Shown: positions 9,203 to 20,342 of the stretch, in pieces
Numbering within the stretch: the first letter of the stretch is position 1
Layout of the letters: the number at the start of each line of letters is the position of its first letter
Source of the DNA: Didymodactylos carnosus
Lineage: Eukaryota > Rotifera > Eurotatoria > Philodinida > Philodinidae
Length of the DNA: 25,329 nucleotides
Direction of reading: 5' to 3'
Assembly (NCBI GenBank): GCA_905250885.1
Contig: CAJNOQ010002259.1
Location: 1 to 25,329 of the forward strand
The notes under the pieces: model-generated
Told to the model about the DNA's origin: nothing
The model's database searches: none
The model's input: the letters and a program-made list of their open reading frames with translations, nothing else
Made by a program: the position numbers and the translations under genes

Positions 9203-11078
9203 ATGAATGATTGTTACAGCATCGATTTATTAGATAAAATGGTTAAACAGGATGGTGGAGATGATGAAATTTATCCGACAAAACAACAATTAAAATTATT
9301 ACAAGAATCTCATTCATCATCGTCACGTTCGTCATCTATCTGTTCATCATCAACTGGTTTATCACCAACAACATCAATAAAGTTTCACCCTAATCCTATT
9401 TTATCTGAAACAACAATTGAACAGCAACAACAGTCGTTAACAACATTGCCATCATCGAGCATCATTATTGATCCGGATTTAGCTCAACATATTGAATATG
9501 AATTAGGCCTTACAAAGAAAAATGGCAATGGTAGTGGTGGGACGAGAAAAAATGCATGGGGCAATTTGTCCTATGCTGAGTTAATAACAAAAGCAATTAA
9601 CAGTAGTCAAGATCAACGACTAACATTGTCTGAAATATATGATTGGATGATTAAATATGTACCATTTTTTAGAAATAAAGTGGATCGGAACAGTAGTGCA
9701 GGGTGGAAGGTAAGATGTTATTAAGGCACAAATAGTCATTGAAGGACTGTATCATATAAGAGGTGGATCAGCATGTTAGATCTATTTAACTATTTAGATG
9801 ATACTGTTAGAAAATAGCATAATCTCAATATATTGAAGAAATTAAGATTTCATTTTTCTGCCTATTTAGAATTCGATTCGTCATAATTTATCGTTACATA
9901 ATCGCTTCAAACGTGTACAAAGTGAGGGTACTGGAAAAAGTTCTTGGTGGATAATTAATCCGGATGAAAAAAATTCAAATTCTACATCAGTTACAAAACA
10001 AACACGACGACGTTTACAACAACAACATTCATCACCAACGACTAATAATTCTAATAATAAAATGTCTCGTACAACAGTTCAACCTCGACGTACTCGTCAT
10101 GCACGTACAACGAAAATGATGAATGATAGTAAGTCAAATTCTGTAAATACGACTACAAGTATCGAACGAACTTCTTCGACATACGATAATTCTAATACTC
10201 ATTCGTCATTATCATTACCATTACCATCGTTACAAAACGGTAGCGGACATTTATTGCCGCCGTATGATACGTCAAATTACGATCAACAATGGCCACAATC
10301 ACATACCGACGCACTTGATACAACAAGTCTTTACGATCATTCTAATACAACAGATTTATATCATCCGTACGACGCATTTGACGACGGAACACGATATCAC
10401 AATGAGGCACATTATCAACAACAACAGCCGTCGTACAATCAATCACCGTTTTGTCCGTCGATGTATCATCCAAACTATCATCAACATCACCATCAAACTG
10501 CCTATTATCAACAAGAACAAACACCTTTAACAGTCTCAGTTGATAATTATACACCATCTTACAATTTACAATCAAATGAGACGACAGACGATCAACACAA
10601 TAATTATTTGTCAAGAGCACATTCATCGTCATCTCATTCATCGTCATCACTATCACCACCACAACTGAATAACACTCTTAACTCTACTGTTTATCCCACA
10701 ACAGTCGCCACATCATCATCTTCTTCACGTACACACAGCTTAAGTAGAAAGTCATCTTTAAACAGTTTAATTCAACCACCACAACATTATGAAAACTATT
10801 TACCTAATCATGTTTATCATAAACCCGGTTATCATCAGTCTAATACGGATGGTGGTGGTTTAATTTTCAATGGTCATCATCACCATCATCACGACATTGA
10901 AACATTGCTACATCTAAATTCCGTAGACGATGATAATTTATCACCAAATACAGTGACTATTAACGAGCGGTTTTATACCGGTGGACAACAACAACCTCAA
11001 CAACAATCAAATTCAATATTACGTACAGTTTTAAAACGCACGCATCCATTTGTAGGTAAGACAAACTACTATGGTTAA
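9203..11078 (+). CDS. foxo: Forkhead box O (FOXO) transcription factor
   Basis: A nuclear DNA-binding regulator acting below insulin/PI3K/AKT signalling (family knowledge). Exons 9203-9709 and 9870-11078 join in phase 0 to give about 571 residues. The forkhead domain spans about 117-203: [16 protein letters not shown], the FOXO-type insertion [10 protein letters not shown], recognition helix [16 protein letters not shown], and wing [14 protein letters not shown]. The intron falls exactly between GWK and NSIRHNLS, the conserved FOXO position. The start is the first ATG after an in-frame TAA (9173-9175). Basic clusters follow the domain ([18 protein letters not shown]). The long C-terminal part is rich in S, Q, N, H and Y, with a six-His run. 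I find no RxRxxS/T AKT motif anywhere, including the usual N-terminal, wing-2 and C-terminal sites. The C-terminus is uncertain because a strong donor G|GTAAGA occurs at 11056. Confidence 0.93.
9710..9869 (+). other. Conserved foxo intron splitting the forkhead domain
   Basis: A 160-bp phase-0 intron, AAG|GTAAGA ... CTATTTAG|AAT. The same position, after GWK and before NSIRHNLS, splits vertebrate FOXO genes (it is the breakpoint intron of PAX3-FOXO1 fusions). This supports orthology with FOXO rather than another forkhead class. Confidence 0.9.
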
Positions 11079-13183
11079 CCTATAAGTTTGATAGATGTTC
11101 TTCTAAAACTCTTAGTTTTTCAACTTGTGAATGATTTGAAAGGCGGCTGGTATCGAAAAGAAAAGTGTCAGACGTTGTTAATGAGCTAATAACTGAATGA
11201 GTACTAAAGTTGAATCATGAAATTCAGTTTTATTTTATTTTTTTCTAAACAAATCTTTAGGGTTTCAGAAATTAGGATTGTTTTATGGAGAAATATGAAT
11301 TTTTTTCGCACACGATTTCATAGTTATTATCTGTTAAATAATGTATGTCACTTTCACGGTACAAGTACATCCAACAGATGTCGCATCTGGTACATGAGCT
11401 TATACATATATATATATATATGGCCGAGTTTTGATCATACCTTTACTCGCTGGCTTGCTCATGGTGAAAAAGGAAAATTGAGTAGTTTTAATTCACTCAC
11501 TTCAATTTCTCTCTCTCTTTCTCGCAGATGATTAGATTTTAAGATTACCAGCAGTCACGTGCATACATCTAGCGTTTTCAATCGTAATGTTTATATTACA
11601 CTAAAGTTTGCATATGCTGCCAGGGTATTGAACAGAGAAAGACAGTCTTAAAACACGATTTATTTATTCTCATGTTTCATTTTTAAACAATTATTTGTCG
11701 TTATTTTTGTCCATTTCAGATATGCACAACCAAGAGGTATAACAGTATTTACCAACGACATTTCACTGTGCAATTATATATTTCGTTAAAATGCTTTCTC
11801 GCTCTCTCTTCCTTTCGGTCATGACATCCCATACTCATGTCTTTCGAGAAAATAAAAAAACAACAGTATTTCTCCTGTACCTCCATCTCCTCTTCACATA
11901 CATTTTCATTGTATCTCTCTTCTCAACACAATTTTTTATATTACCAAAATTGAAACCGGTGAAATTTCAAAAAAAAAGAAAAAGTTCTCTTTTTTTCTCG
12001 CTCTCTGTCTCTCCACATGAAGAACAAAACAAGAAATAAAAAAAATCAGAATAATTCTACTCTACTTTTTCACATCGGTGCGACAAAAAAAACTCTAGTT
12101 TTTTATAAACTTTTTATTTGATTATTTTTCAGTTTTTATTGGCGTCGTCTTTCTTCTTTTACAAAAAAATCAAACTTTTTTTCACGAATGTTTTTTCTTT
12201 CATTTTTTGTAACATGTACAAAGTATTAAAGTCATATTCGACAAAAAAAAGGACAGAAAAAAAATACGATTAATGCCGGCCGAGCTAAATAAGAAGAACA
12301 AAACCAAATCAGAAACGAAATGCAAATGAGCTCGAGAACAAGTCAGAATAAAAACCGATATAAAAACGTAGTAACTTAATGCTACTCGAGAATTTAAGGT
12401 TTCCGCACAATTTGATATCCTATAAGAAATCATTAGAATCAAATATTTGTCAGTACATTTGTTGTTCTTATGCCGTCATTCTTCTTTTTTGTTCTGTTTC
12501 CGTTTTTCTATTGATAGTAATAGAAAAATCTAAAGTCAACCAAATGTCATTTAGTTTATCCGTCAAAATAAACAACAATTATGATCAAGCGTTATTCTCA
12601 CAGTTATTGTGGCTCAATTGAAGTCGTGATAAACTAATTGATAAAGTTAAACCAGTACTATTGGTTAGTAGACGGGCGATACTGTTAAACTACATACAGG
12701 ATTTCCATATTAAAATTCGATCAACTTGAATTGAATTAGATTGAGGGAAACATTTAGAATGCCATGATAATTAGCATTTTTATGCATCATATAATGCACT
12801 TCTCTAATTTCTTTAATCTCACCGCAATAAATCAACTTCACGCACGAAAACATACAAATAAATTCTGAAGAATGAATATTATTTTGCGATATCACATTCA
12901 TTAAAGTATAGTTCATTGGTCTCTATTACTACGTTTTTTTTGCACTTGCTGTTATGTGTAGGCGGTTTAACCTTTTACCATTCAATTTGTCATAGCTAGT
13001 TTCAAGGTTAGGCACAAATTATTACTTGTTCTATAATAAAAGACTTGTCAGCATTGCCCTAGGGGGCCAAAATGTGAAAACTTTTTTCCTGAATATACGC
13101 ACAAATATATAATCAGTACTCACTAGTCTGTCTATCGTTCTCCTTAAAATAAGCCACAAGAAACATTCAATTCTCGCTTTAGT
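11079..13183. other. foxo 3' flank / 3' UTR and intergenic DNA
   Basis: Very T-rich with pyrimidine runs (CTCTCT near 11508-11524 and 11995-12015), a short TA run at about 11402-11420, and AATAAA-type signals near 11850, 12035 and 12347. These fit a long 3' UTR of foxo. Open frames of 60-104 codons here are low-complexity (F, L, S, Y, K) with no motif. No other gene was recognised before 13184. Confidence 0.45.
11720..11742 (+). CDS. Possible alternative last foxo exon
   Basis: If the donor at 11056 is used, the acceptor CCATTTCAG at 11711-11719 adds D-M-H-N-Q-E-V and a TAA stop, replacing the unspliced tail G-K-T-N-Y-Y-G-stop. Phase fits (GTA G|AT). Both versions give nearly equal protein lengths, and sequence alone cannot decide between them. 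Confidence 0.3.
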
Positions 13184-13369
13184 ATGAATACATCTTTATT
13201 TCGACAACTACTGCTGTTGTCGTTGATATGTTGGATGATGAGACTGGCACTAACGAGAGACGTTAAAGCAGTCAGTTACAAATCACAAAACATTACGCCA
13301 TCGTGTCTCATCTGTCCGACCGCTTGGAAGATGGGAGCGATTAGCAGAAGGTGTTTCAAAAATAGGTAA
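13184..13369 (+). CDS. Small secreted-protein ORF, possibly the first exon of a cysteine-containing (CTLD-like?) gene
   Basis: 61 codons. The N-terminus MNTSLFRQLLLLSLICWMMR is a good signal-peptide candidate: a short polar start, a Leu-rich core and then a charged segment (LTRDVKA). The C-terminal part has three cysteines and the pattern C-P-T-A-W-x8-C-F, which recalls the start of C-type-lectin-like domains (CPxxW...CY). The frame ends at a TAA created where AATAG|GTAACA reads like a splice donor, so it may continue in a later exon that I could not find. A foldback element begins at the same point (13365), so the gene may instead be truncated by it. The family is not identified. Confidence 0.35.
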   Translation: MNTSLFRQLLLLSLICWMMRLALTRDVKAVSYKSQNITPSCLICPTAWKMGAISRRCFKNR

Positions 13370-13811
13370 CAAATATCGTAGAATCCGCCGAAATTACTCT
13401 GAAGATCTCTAAAGGTTTTCCAAATGGTTCTATAGAAAGCCAGGTTTCCAGAAAACCTTTTTTGTCCAAAATTTTAGAAAAAAACGTTCACCTCCATAGA
13501 GAAATGAATTTTCTTGAAAATGAATCGTTTTCGAGGGTTCTCCGATGTCCTCTCATCGAGATATTCGATTTTGAATTTAGCACTCATTCTTTATCTAGAT
13601 CGAACTAGGGTTTCGGGCCATCTAAAAGTCGCAGATCCTTGAAAATGATTCATTTTTTGAAGGAAACTCATTTTTCTATGAAGGTGAACGTTTTTATAGA
13701 AAAGTTTGGACAAAAAAAGGTTTTCTAGAAACCTGGCTTACTATAGAACCATTTGGAAAACCTTTAGAGATCTTCAGAGTAATTCCGACGAATTCTACGA
13801 TGTTTGTTACC
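13365..13811. mobile_element. 447-bp foldback element with about 185-bp arms
   Basis: The left tip GGTAACAAATATCGTAGAAT pairs with the right tip ...TCTACGATGTTTGTTACC. The arms (about 13365-13548 and 13630-13811) match at most positions, for example GAAGATCTCTAAAGGTTTTC on both. The loop is about 80 bp. A further GTTTCA/TGAAAC pair just outside (13353-13358 and 13814-13819) could extend it. No clean target duplication was seen: TA on the left against CA on the right. There is no coding capacity. Confidence 0.75.
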
Positions 13812-15970
13812 CATGAAACTCTGTTTCTATTGATTTTGAATGAAAACTAAGGATTTTATTGAAAAATGACCTGGGCCTTTTTGGACGATATTGCCTAAAT
13901 TTTAATAAAATGAAATATCTCAGCAACGAAGTAAAATTTACAAAAAAGTGATCTATACCTTTTTTTCCACTGATATGATGATTCGAATGAAGAAAAGCAA
14001 AAATTTTTGTCTCTTAATCAGAAAACTCGGTAGGTTTGCAAGATGAACAGGGGCTCTTTTCTAGTTCTACTTGAGTTTCTCGAAATCTGACTCCATTTTA
14101 ACTACGGAAAATGTCAATTTGGTTTTCTATAGTCAGTTTTGCATGCCGAATCAGAAAAAAGATTAGATTCAAATCATAGTGCAGGAATAAACATGAAATT
14201 CTGAGAAATAAGCAAAATTTTCATGTATTTTTGCCTCTTTTTTAAAAATCAGTATTTTGAAAATTTTTCACGCAAAAGTGACTTCAAAAGTCTAAAATGG
14301 ACTTTTTTGTATGTAACTCGATGAGGTCTATCCAACTATAGCGGAGAAAACGAAAAAAATTCTACTCCACTTTGCATTATTTAGCACCTTACCGGAATCT
14401 ATGAGTATATTTTGAAAGCTCAAATTGATTGATTAAATTAAGTTTGAATGCATGGTGATAGATCGAAATGGCGTTCTAATCAATTTTATGAGTGACGTTG
14501 GGACCTGCCATACTCAAATCACTAAGAAATTTTGCTGCCTTTAATTTCATATCACTCACGATACAGTTGAGAAGGATGAATGAGATTAACTATGACCGAC
14601 AAATTATTGTTAAGAATTCCTAGAAAGCTTTAAAAAAATTGAGACTGAATAATCGTGCCTTTTGCGCGGAGACAATGTAAAAAAGTATACTATTATGGCT
14701 AGTTTGAGTAGTTAAGTTCTTGATAAGAGGATACTTTAACTCGAGAAATCAACACTTCAAATCAATTTAGTGTAAGTACACGTACTTGTTTAGTAAATTA
14801 TAATCTTGAATTTATTATGATGTTACTGTCTATCTGCCATTTTCTTTCATTTAGTAAATCCACATTGTTCTATAATACCGAATATGGTATTATGATTGTA
14901 TTTATTACAAAAATGAACATTAGTTAAATACTACATTCAGAAAACTGAATTTGATGAACTCATTTGAAACTATTCAACAAGTTTTAAGAGCACTCCTGTT
15001 CTCTTTAAAAATAATTAGTTTTATAATGAAGCTTACTTTTTTTTCCTTCCTTTTCTTTCCTTTCTTATAACGAAATTCAATATGACTACTTGATTACATT
15101 ATGATTAATATAATTAGTACACTAGTGACCACCGTCCATTTTTCATTTACTCAATCTCGTTTACTATTCAAAGAATATTCATTTAGTATACACATTCCAA
15201 CAAATTATAAACACGTGTTGATATTGCGTAACACAGTTATATAAAAATTTTATATAATCATTATTTATAATTCACATAGAAATCACTTTTACGAAATTAG
15301 CTGTTGAAAACACACCAACCGAATAGTTTTTGATTGAGAACATTTGAGGGACATTCATACAATTAAAGTCCGTTAATTATCAACAATAAATATGCGTTTT
15401 TCCATACATAGACTTATCATAGACAGTTTTACCAGATTTATAAGGATCGGATTCGAATACTAAGAGATTCAGATTTAAGAACTCTCCGATCTTGAAAGTC
15501 TTAACATTTTGTCTGTTATAGTTAAATCTCAACCAAAATTTTGAAATGATGCTCTTACAGACGGATATTTTCAGTAAAAATTGAATTTTTACTTGTCTGA
15601 TTAATGAAAAACAGATTGCTTAAAATTAAATTTTTAGATTAAAAACATAAATTACTCTTTTATCAAAACAAACGATATTTTAATAATTGATGAAAATCAT
15701 CCCTAGTTTGTTTAACGAAAATTACGCACAAAGTACAGTTCAGAAATTAGGTGAATTGTTCAGTTAGTTCGATATGTATACTAGAACATCGTAGATTATT
15801 GCGGGAGCTAATTAACAAGTATTATACATCTGTTCATCGGGTCATTTTGATCGAAAGTGTTATTTAAAACATAGTACATTTGATTGAACATTATAAAAAC
15901 AAGTCATTTTATCATTTTATTTTTAAGTGGCAGAAAAAAAGTGTCTTTTAAGTGTGTTCCAGAGCTGGCA
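13812..15970. other. Non-coding intergenic DNA
   Basis: No gene recognised. The first 700 bp has the simple AAAATTTTTC/TTCGAAA texture of degraded repeats. The rest is A+T-rich with small hairpins: AATACC/GGTATT around 14874-14892 and a near-perfect AT palindrome around 15238-15258. Confidence 0.5.
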
Positions 15971-16110
15971 ACGGGCCATATTTTTAGCGGCCCGTCCCGA
16001 CCGGCTCAGTATTTACTGTGACGTATCCCGACCGGCCTGTATGAATTGATTATTCAGCCTGCCCGAATCGAACTGTGATTTTATTCGACCCGACCGGTTC
16101 GGCCCGACTT
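15971..16110. repeat. GC-rich degenerate array of CCCGACCGG-type units
   Basis: Within A+T-rich surroundings, about 140 bp contains repeated CCCGACCGG, GGCCCG and CGACCCG words in both orientations: CGTCCCGACCGGCTC, TCCCGACCGGCCTG, GACCCGACCGGTTCGGCCCG. Spacing is irregular. It looks like an old tandem or dispersed repeat rather than a gene. Its function is unknown. Confidence 0.6.
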
Positions 16111-16554
16111 GGTCCACACTGTGTTCCACGTAATAAGCGTCTCCGATATGTCTCTACAGTGCCTTTCTAATGTCTATGATGTGTCTTCTAAAACGGTACA
16201 ATGCGTCCTAGGTTATTGACATCAGATGTCTTCAAAATAAACGCATTTATGCGGCTAAATGGGATTCGACTTAGTGTCTTACTATAAGTTGGATTTCTTT
16301 TTATAATGTAGTGAATGTACTTGAGACCAATTACTTTGTTACATACAAATTTTTTCAACAGTATTTGATTAACCACTTGTCAAGCCTTTCTAGATTTAAT
16401 ACGTACTAGATGCATAGAAGAACTCGAGTACTTGCAGTAGAGATATGAAGAGTAGTTGTTTGTTTAGTCCTGGTCCTACTCTGTAAATATTACCTGAATG
16501 CTAGCTCTATCTTGTCCTTTGAAAGTTTTATAGCGACGATATAATCTATCTTTC
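16111..16554. other. Non-coding DNA, nothing recognised
   Basis: No supported frame. The TACTTGCA/TGCAAGTA word near 16430 recurs at 16709-16718 and 16751-16760, hinting at a dispersed degenerate repeat across 16400-16790. Confidence 0.35.
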
Positions 16555-16558
16555 TTAA

Positions 16559-16629
16559 CTCTTTCCAGCCGTCTGTTTCTAAAACACAGCAAAAAGTGTT
16601 GTCAAATAGCAACAACAGCCTCGAAAGGG
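16559..16629. mobile_element. 71-bp miniature element flanked by TTAA (piggyBac-type MITE)
   Basis: TTAA occurs directly on both sides (16555-16558 and 16630-16633), the target duplication of piggyBac elements. The left end CTCTTTCCAGCCGTCTGTT and the reverse complement of the right end, CCCTTTCGAGGCTGTTGTT, form imperfect terminal repeats with a CYCTTTC tip, similar to the CCCTTT tips common in piggyBac-like elements. It is far too short to encode anything. Confidence 0.6.
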
Positions 16630-16633
16630 TTAA

Positions 16634-17195
16634 AAAAAGCCCTTGTCCTACCCTTCCCTGCACGATAGAATAAAGACGACCTGCACATCTCTAACTTGAA
16701 TACATTTTGCAAGTACTTACCAAGTATCTGTATTTGTTAAATTAAATGATCTACTTGCAAAAAAGCACCCGACTAAGCACTTGTTCTCAAATACATTCAC
16801 TAGGGTATGCTGATTTGTACTATTAAATTTGTTTCATACTCAAGTCTGTCCATGAGTATTGCGCATAATACAAGCACACAAATGAATGACAAAATGAAAC
16901 ACCCTTTTTATCTAACAAGTGATTTGACACAATATAATACAACAATATGATATTGACACAATATATAATACAATATGATACAAATATACCGTGTACCTTA
17001 TACACTTTGATAAATGTCACACTCTACGGCACATAGGATATGTCCTGAAAAGTGACACAACAACACGTCAGCCAGCACACCTATACGACTAATTCAAAAG
17101 TTTTGCTTTGATCATCAAAAAACGTTTTTGATATAATTAATTGAAATTCGAACCGTGCTGATTTAATTCTATGGAACGGTAAATATTATTACATA
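16634..17195. other. Non-coding DNA with a short tandem duplication
   Basis: No gene recognised. The only clear structure is the two-copy tandem repeat at 16924-16980. Confidence 0.4.
16924..16980. repeat. Two-copy tandem repeat, 28-29 bp unit
   Basis: TTGACACAATATAATACAAC... (16924-16952) is followed at once by TTGACACAATATATAATACA... (16953-16980). Both copies end in AATATGATA. They differ by small TA and CAA indels. Confidence 0.7.
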
Positions 17196-17503
17196 TCACC
17201 GGAACAAAAAAACTAAAGTTGATTTTGAGTTGCTGGAAAGTACTTTTTCGTATTCAGCACACTCGATAATCCAGAAGGTTTTCTATTTTTGGCGAGGGAT
17301 ACTTCAAAAAGTTTAGGAAAAATTTTCAAACAGAATGACGCAAAATAATTTCCATGAGAAAATAATATTGGTTTAAAAATTTTTCCTAAACTTTTTGAAG
17401 TATCCCTCGCCAAAAATAGAAAACCTTCTGGATTATCGAATGTGCTGAGTACGAAAAAGTACTTTCCAGCAACTCAAAACCAACTTTACTTTTTGACCGG
17501 TGA
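17196..17503. mobile_element. 308-bp foldback element with TA target site
   Basis: The tips TCACCGG and CCGGTGA lie next to TA dinucleotides (17194-17195 and 17504-17505). Arms of about 130 bp match closely: GAGTTGCTGGAAAGTACTTT and TTTTGGCGAGGGATACTTCA appear inverted at 17373-17480. The loop is about 45 bp. A minus-strand frame of 66 codons lies across it, but this only reflects the palindrome. It is best read as a mariner-type MITE. Confidence 0.75.
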
Positions 17504-20342
17504 TATGGAACTGAATGACTTGACTGCAAACAGCTTATACAAATCCTTTATAGGAACTGTATAAAAGACTTGAAATATTTTATCGCACACATTTTTTCGA
17601 GACTAGGCCAATAAAATGAATACTGTGCAATGTATATTTTTTCGCCCCAGAAAAAAATGAGCTACAACAAATTGAGTATGCACTCGACATATTCAATAGG
17701 CGACACATTTCTTTTTACAATACTGATGCACAGTTATTTTGCCGTCTGTAAACAAAATGAATCGTCAGGTATGGTAAGTGGAGTAGTATGAAGTAATAAT
17801 CATAAGCAGAGCACGTGCTTCTATGCACAGAGCATGTCTAGTTTTGCCTAGAGGTTAGAAGGCCTTTCGTCATGGAAATCTCCTTCAGAAACGAACGAAA
17901 TTTGCTTTTTTTATCGGTTGTATAAGGGTATATCCTGAAGTTTTTTTGGTTTACTGACATTATTTGGCTGAGAAAAAAATTAATTACTTAAAAAAATATA
18001 GTTAAATTTTTGAACAAGAGGTTATTATTAAATGAATTCCTGTCCATTCTCCATTCATCATAAAACCTTGGTTCTTGTCTAGATCGACAGAGAAATGTGT
18101 GGAGAACATTTATTATGAGAAAATATGCAAGAATTTTTGTTCTTTCCTTCCTGGTATTGGCTAATTAGTACTAATTAACGTTAATTTAGCCTACTCTACT
18201 AGCATAAAGTCTTATTTGTAAAATAGCAACGCAACAAAAAGATTCAAGCAATACCTCATCTGACAGAGACTTTCATGGGCTACAATATGGACTACCTTAA
18301 GAATTTTAGAATTCGTTTTTGGTCGCTCGGTAAGTCTGGTAAGTCGAGAATTTAAAATATTGGTGAACAATAAAGGTGAAAGTTAAATTTCTCCGTCAAA
18401 CTTCATTTGAGAACGATGTAAAGTTTTTCTCCTTATACAAGTTAATATTCTCTATCGACCTACGCCACAATCAACTCCTCATATCAAAAGCTGAAGTTTT
18501 TATTGAAATTTTAAAAATAGGGCAGAAAACCCGAAAAAAACTTCAAAATGTTTTTTATCAAAAACTACAAATCCGGAAACTGAAAGCTTTGTTGAGACGT
18601 ATACTCCGAAGTGCCCCCTACAAACTGGTAAAAAACGGGTGGGGGACCCGTCCCCCTTAACTGTACACTGCAGTAGTTTTCTAAAATTCTGATCTACTAT
18701 TGTAATAAAGCTAAATCTATTGCAATTATTGTCTGTTAAAAAATGAGGTACATGACTATGTTTTGAATATCTTGAGAATGAAATGTGATAAAGAGTCTGG
18801 GTTTTTACCATTCAAAAGAAGAGATTCTGGAGGACATTTTCATAACAGATATTAATTCGAAAATAGTTTTTTAAAGTAGGTTTTTGAGGAGATCCTTGGA
18901 AAACCAACTCATAGCTCAAAAACTTCAAGTACAAATACTTTCATTTTTCTTGATGAACAGATAATTCAAAGTGTCCTCTTCAAAACGGGAGTCAAGCGAG
19001 ACCTTAATTTCCAGTAGTGCCAGTTTCCTTGGAGCCTTACGATTGGTATCCAGTGGCTTCAGGGAGTCTTGAAATCGGATGGAACATACGTAATTGTCCA
19101 CGCTGAAACTGATAGCACTGTTCATTTTGGGAACTGATATTGAAACTTCAGTATAGGATGAATGTTGCCTGATAAACGTCATTACAAGGTCGAAAAAATC
19201 GAAAAAGCATATTTTTATTAATAGGTTTTTGCAGAAATCTTTCGGACTCTCTACCACATTTCATGCTCAAGATATTCAAAACATAGTGACGTGCTTTATT
19301 TTTTTACAGACAATAGATCTATATACCATCTTAGAAAATGTTATAGTCAGAGCGATCAGTTTTAGAAAAAGGATTATTCAAAAATGCTAGAGTTTATTAG
19401 TCGATTATACAAAAGTTCAAGGGAATACATTGTTTCTCTTATGTTTCGAAGTATCTATTTAAGGTTGTCGATACAATTCATCCACATTCATTTTAAATAT
19501 CACTAATTCTTTCAGAATAGCTACGTTTTCATGGTAATAGTCAAAAATATTTTGATCATATCAAATATTTTTGCTATAATTCAATACTTGATTTGTTTCG
19601 CCGATGTTTAGCTAATGAATAAAAGGTAGTTTTGGCAGGATAGTTCAATTAATCAATGTGAATCATTGATCATGTATTCAACAAAAACATCATTGAAAAA
19701 TGAACCGGACAGACAAAAGGTCGTTTTTCAAAAAAAGAAATGCAGTTATAGATGGCTACTTTTTGTTCAAAACTGGAAAGAGGTTAGAACTAGAACTAGT
19801 TAGAAGAAAACTAGAAAGGAAAAATGCGGAACAGAGAAGACATTGTATTTTCGGTGCTGGGTTTGTCACAGGATTGCCAATCGTAAAATATGCAGTTCGA
19901 ACAGAAATCTCGGAAAATCGGAGAAAGGGATAAAAAGCAATGGGAATCGGATGATTCATTTTTTCATAGAGTAATTCAAAAATAGCTGCATAACTTTTAT
20001 GTTAGATCTTTATCTATTTTTTCAACAGAAAACACATAGATAACAATAAATACAGTAACAAATAATATTTCAGACGACGGCTATGATTTTTATATGATTT
20101 TTTTTTGTGCTATTGTTGAAGAAAACTTGAAAAAAAACTGAACACTGCGGTACTCATCTGTTATCCTCTTTCACGTTGTATTCGTGTGAACAGTCGTTTT
20201 AATCGTACACATACAATCGAAAATCAAACCTAGAAAAAATGACTTATAAAACAATTCAAGGCAAACAAAGAATTATTTGCAACGTTGCTAATTAATATTT
20301 TGATTTTGTGGGGCAAAGCGATGTTGAGATTTCAGATGTTTC
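17504..20342. other. Long non-coding stretch, probably old repeats
   Basis: No recognisable gene on either strand. Frames of 77-110 codons at 18376-18660 (+), 18500-18811 (-), 18925-19257 (-) and 19700-19933 (+) lack known motifs, signal peptides or flanking splice logic. A GC-rich hairpin (18641-18656) stands out. Confidence 0.45.
18641..18656. repeat. GC-rich hairpin GGGGGAC/GTCCCCC
   Basis: GGGGGACCCGTCCCCC can form a 7-bp stem with a 2-base centre. It stands in A+T-rich DNA beside another C-rich word (GTGCCCCCTAC), and may be the tip of a degraded mobile element. Confidence 0.5.

Noticed and set aside
10342..10662. Minus-strand frame (106 codons) and a second plus-strand frame (10264-10530) inside foxo
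   Set aside because: Shadows of the Q/H/S-rich foxo coding sequence in other frames.
17213..17413. 66-codon minus-strand frame
   Set aside because: Lies across the 308-bp palindrome; the frame repeats the arm sequence and has no protein-like motif.
18925..19257. 110-codon minus-strand frame
   Set aside because: No recognisable family or signal peptide, and no splice sites or neighbours that support it. It lies in DNA that looks like degraded repeats.
19700..19933. 77-codon plus-strand frame rich in K and R
   Set aside because: A matching-length frame exists on the opposite strand. There is no motif, and composition fits chance in A/G-rich sequence.
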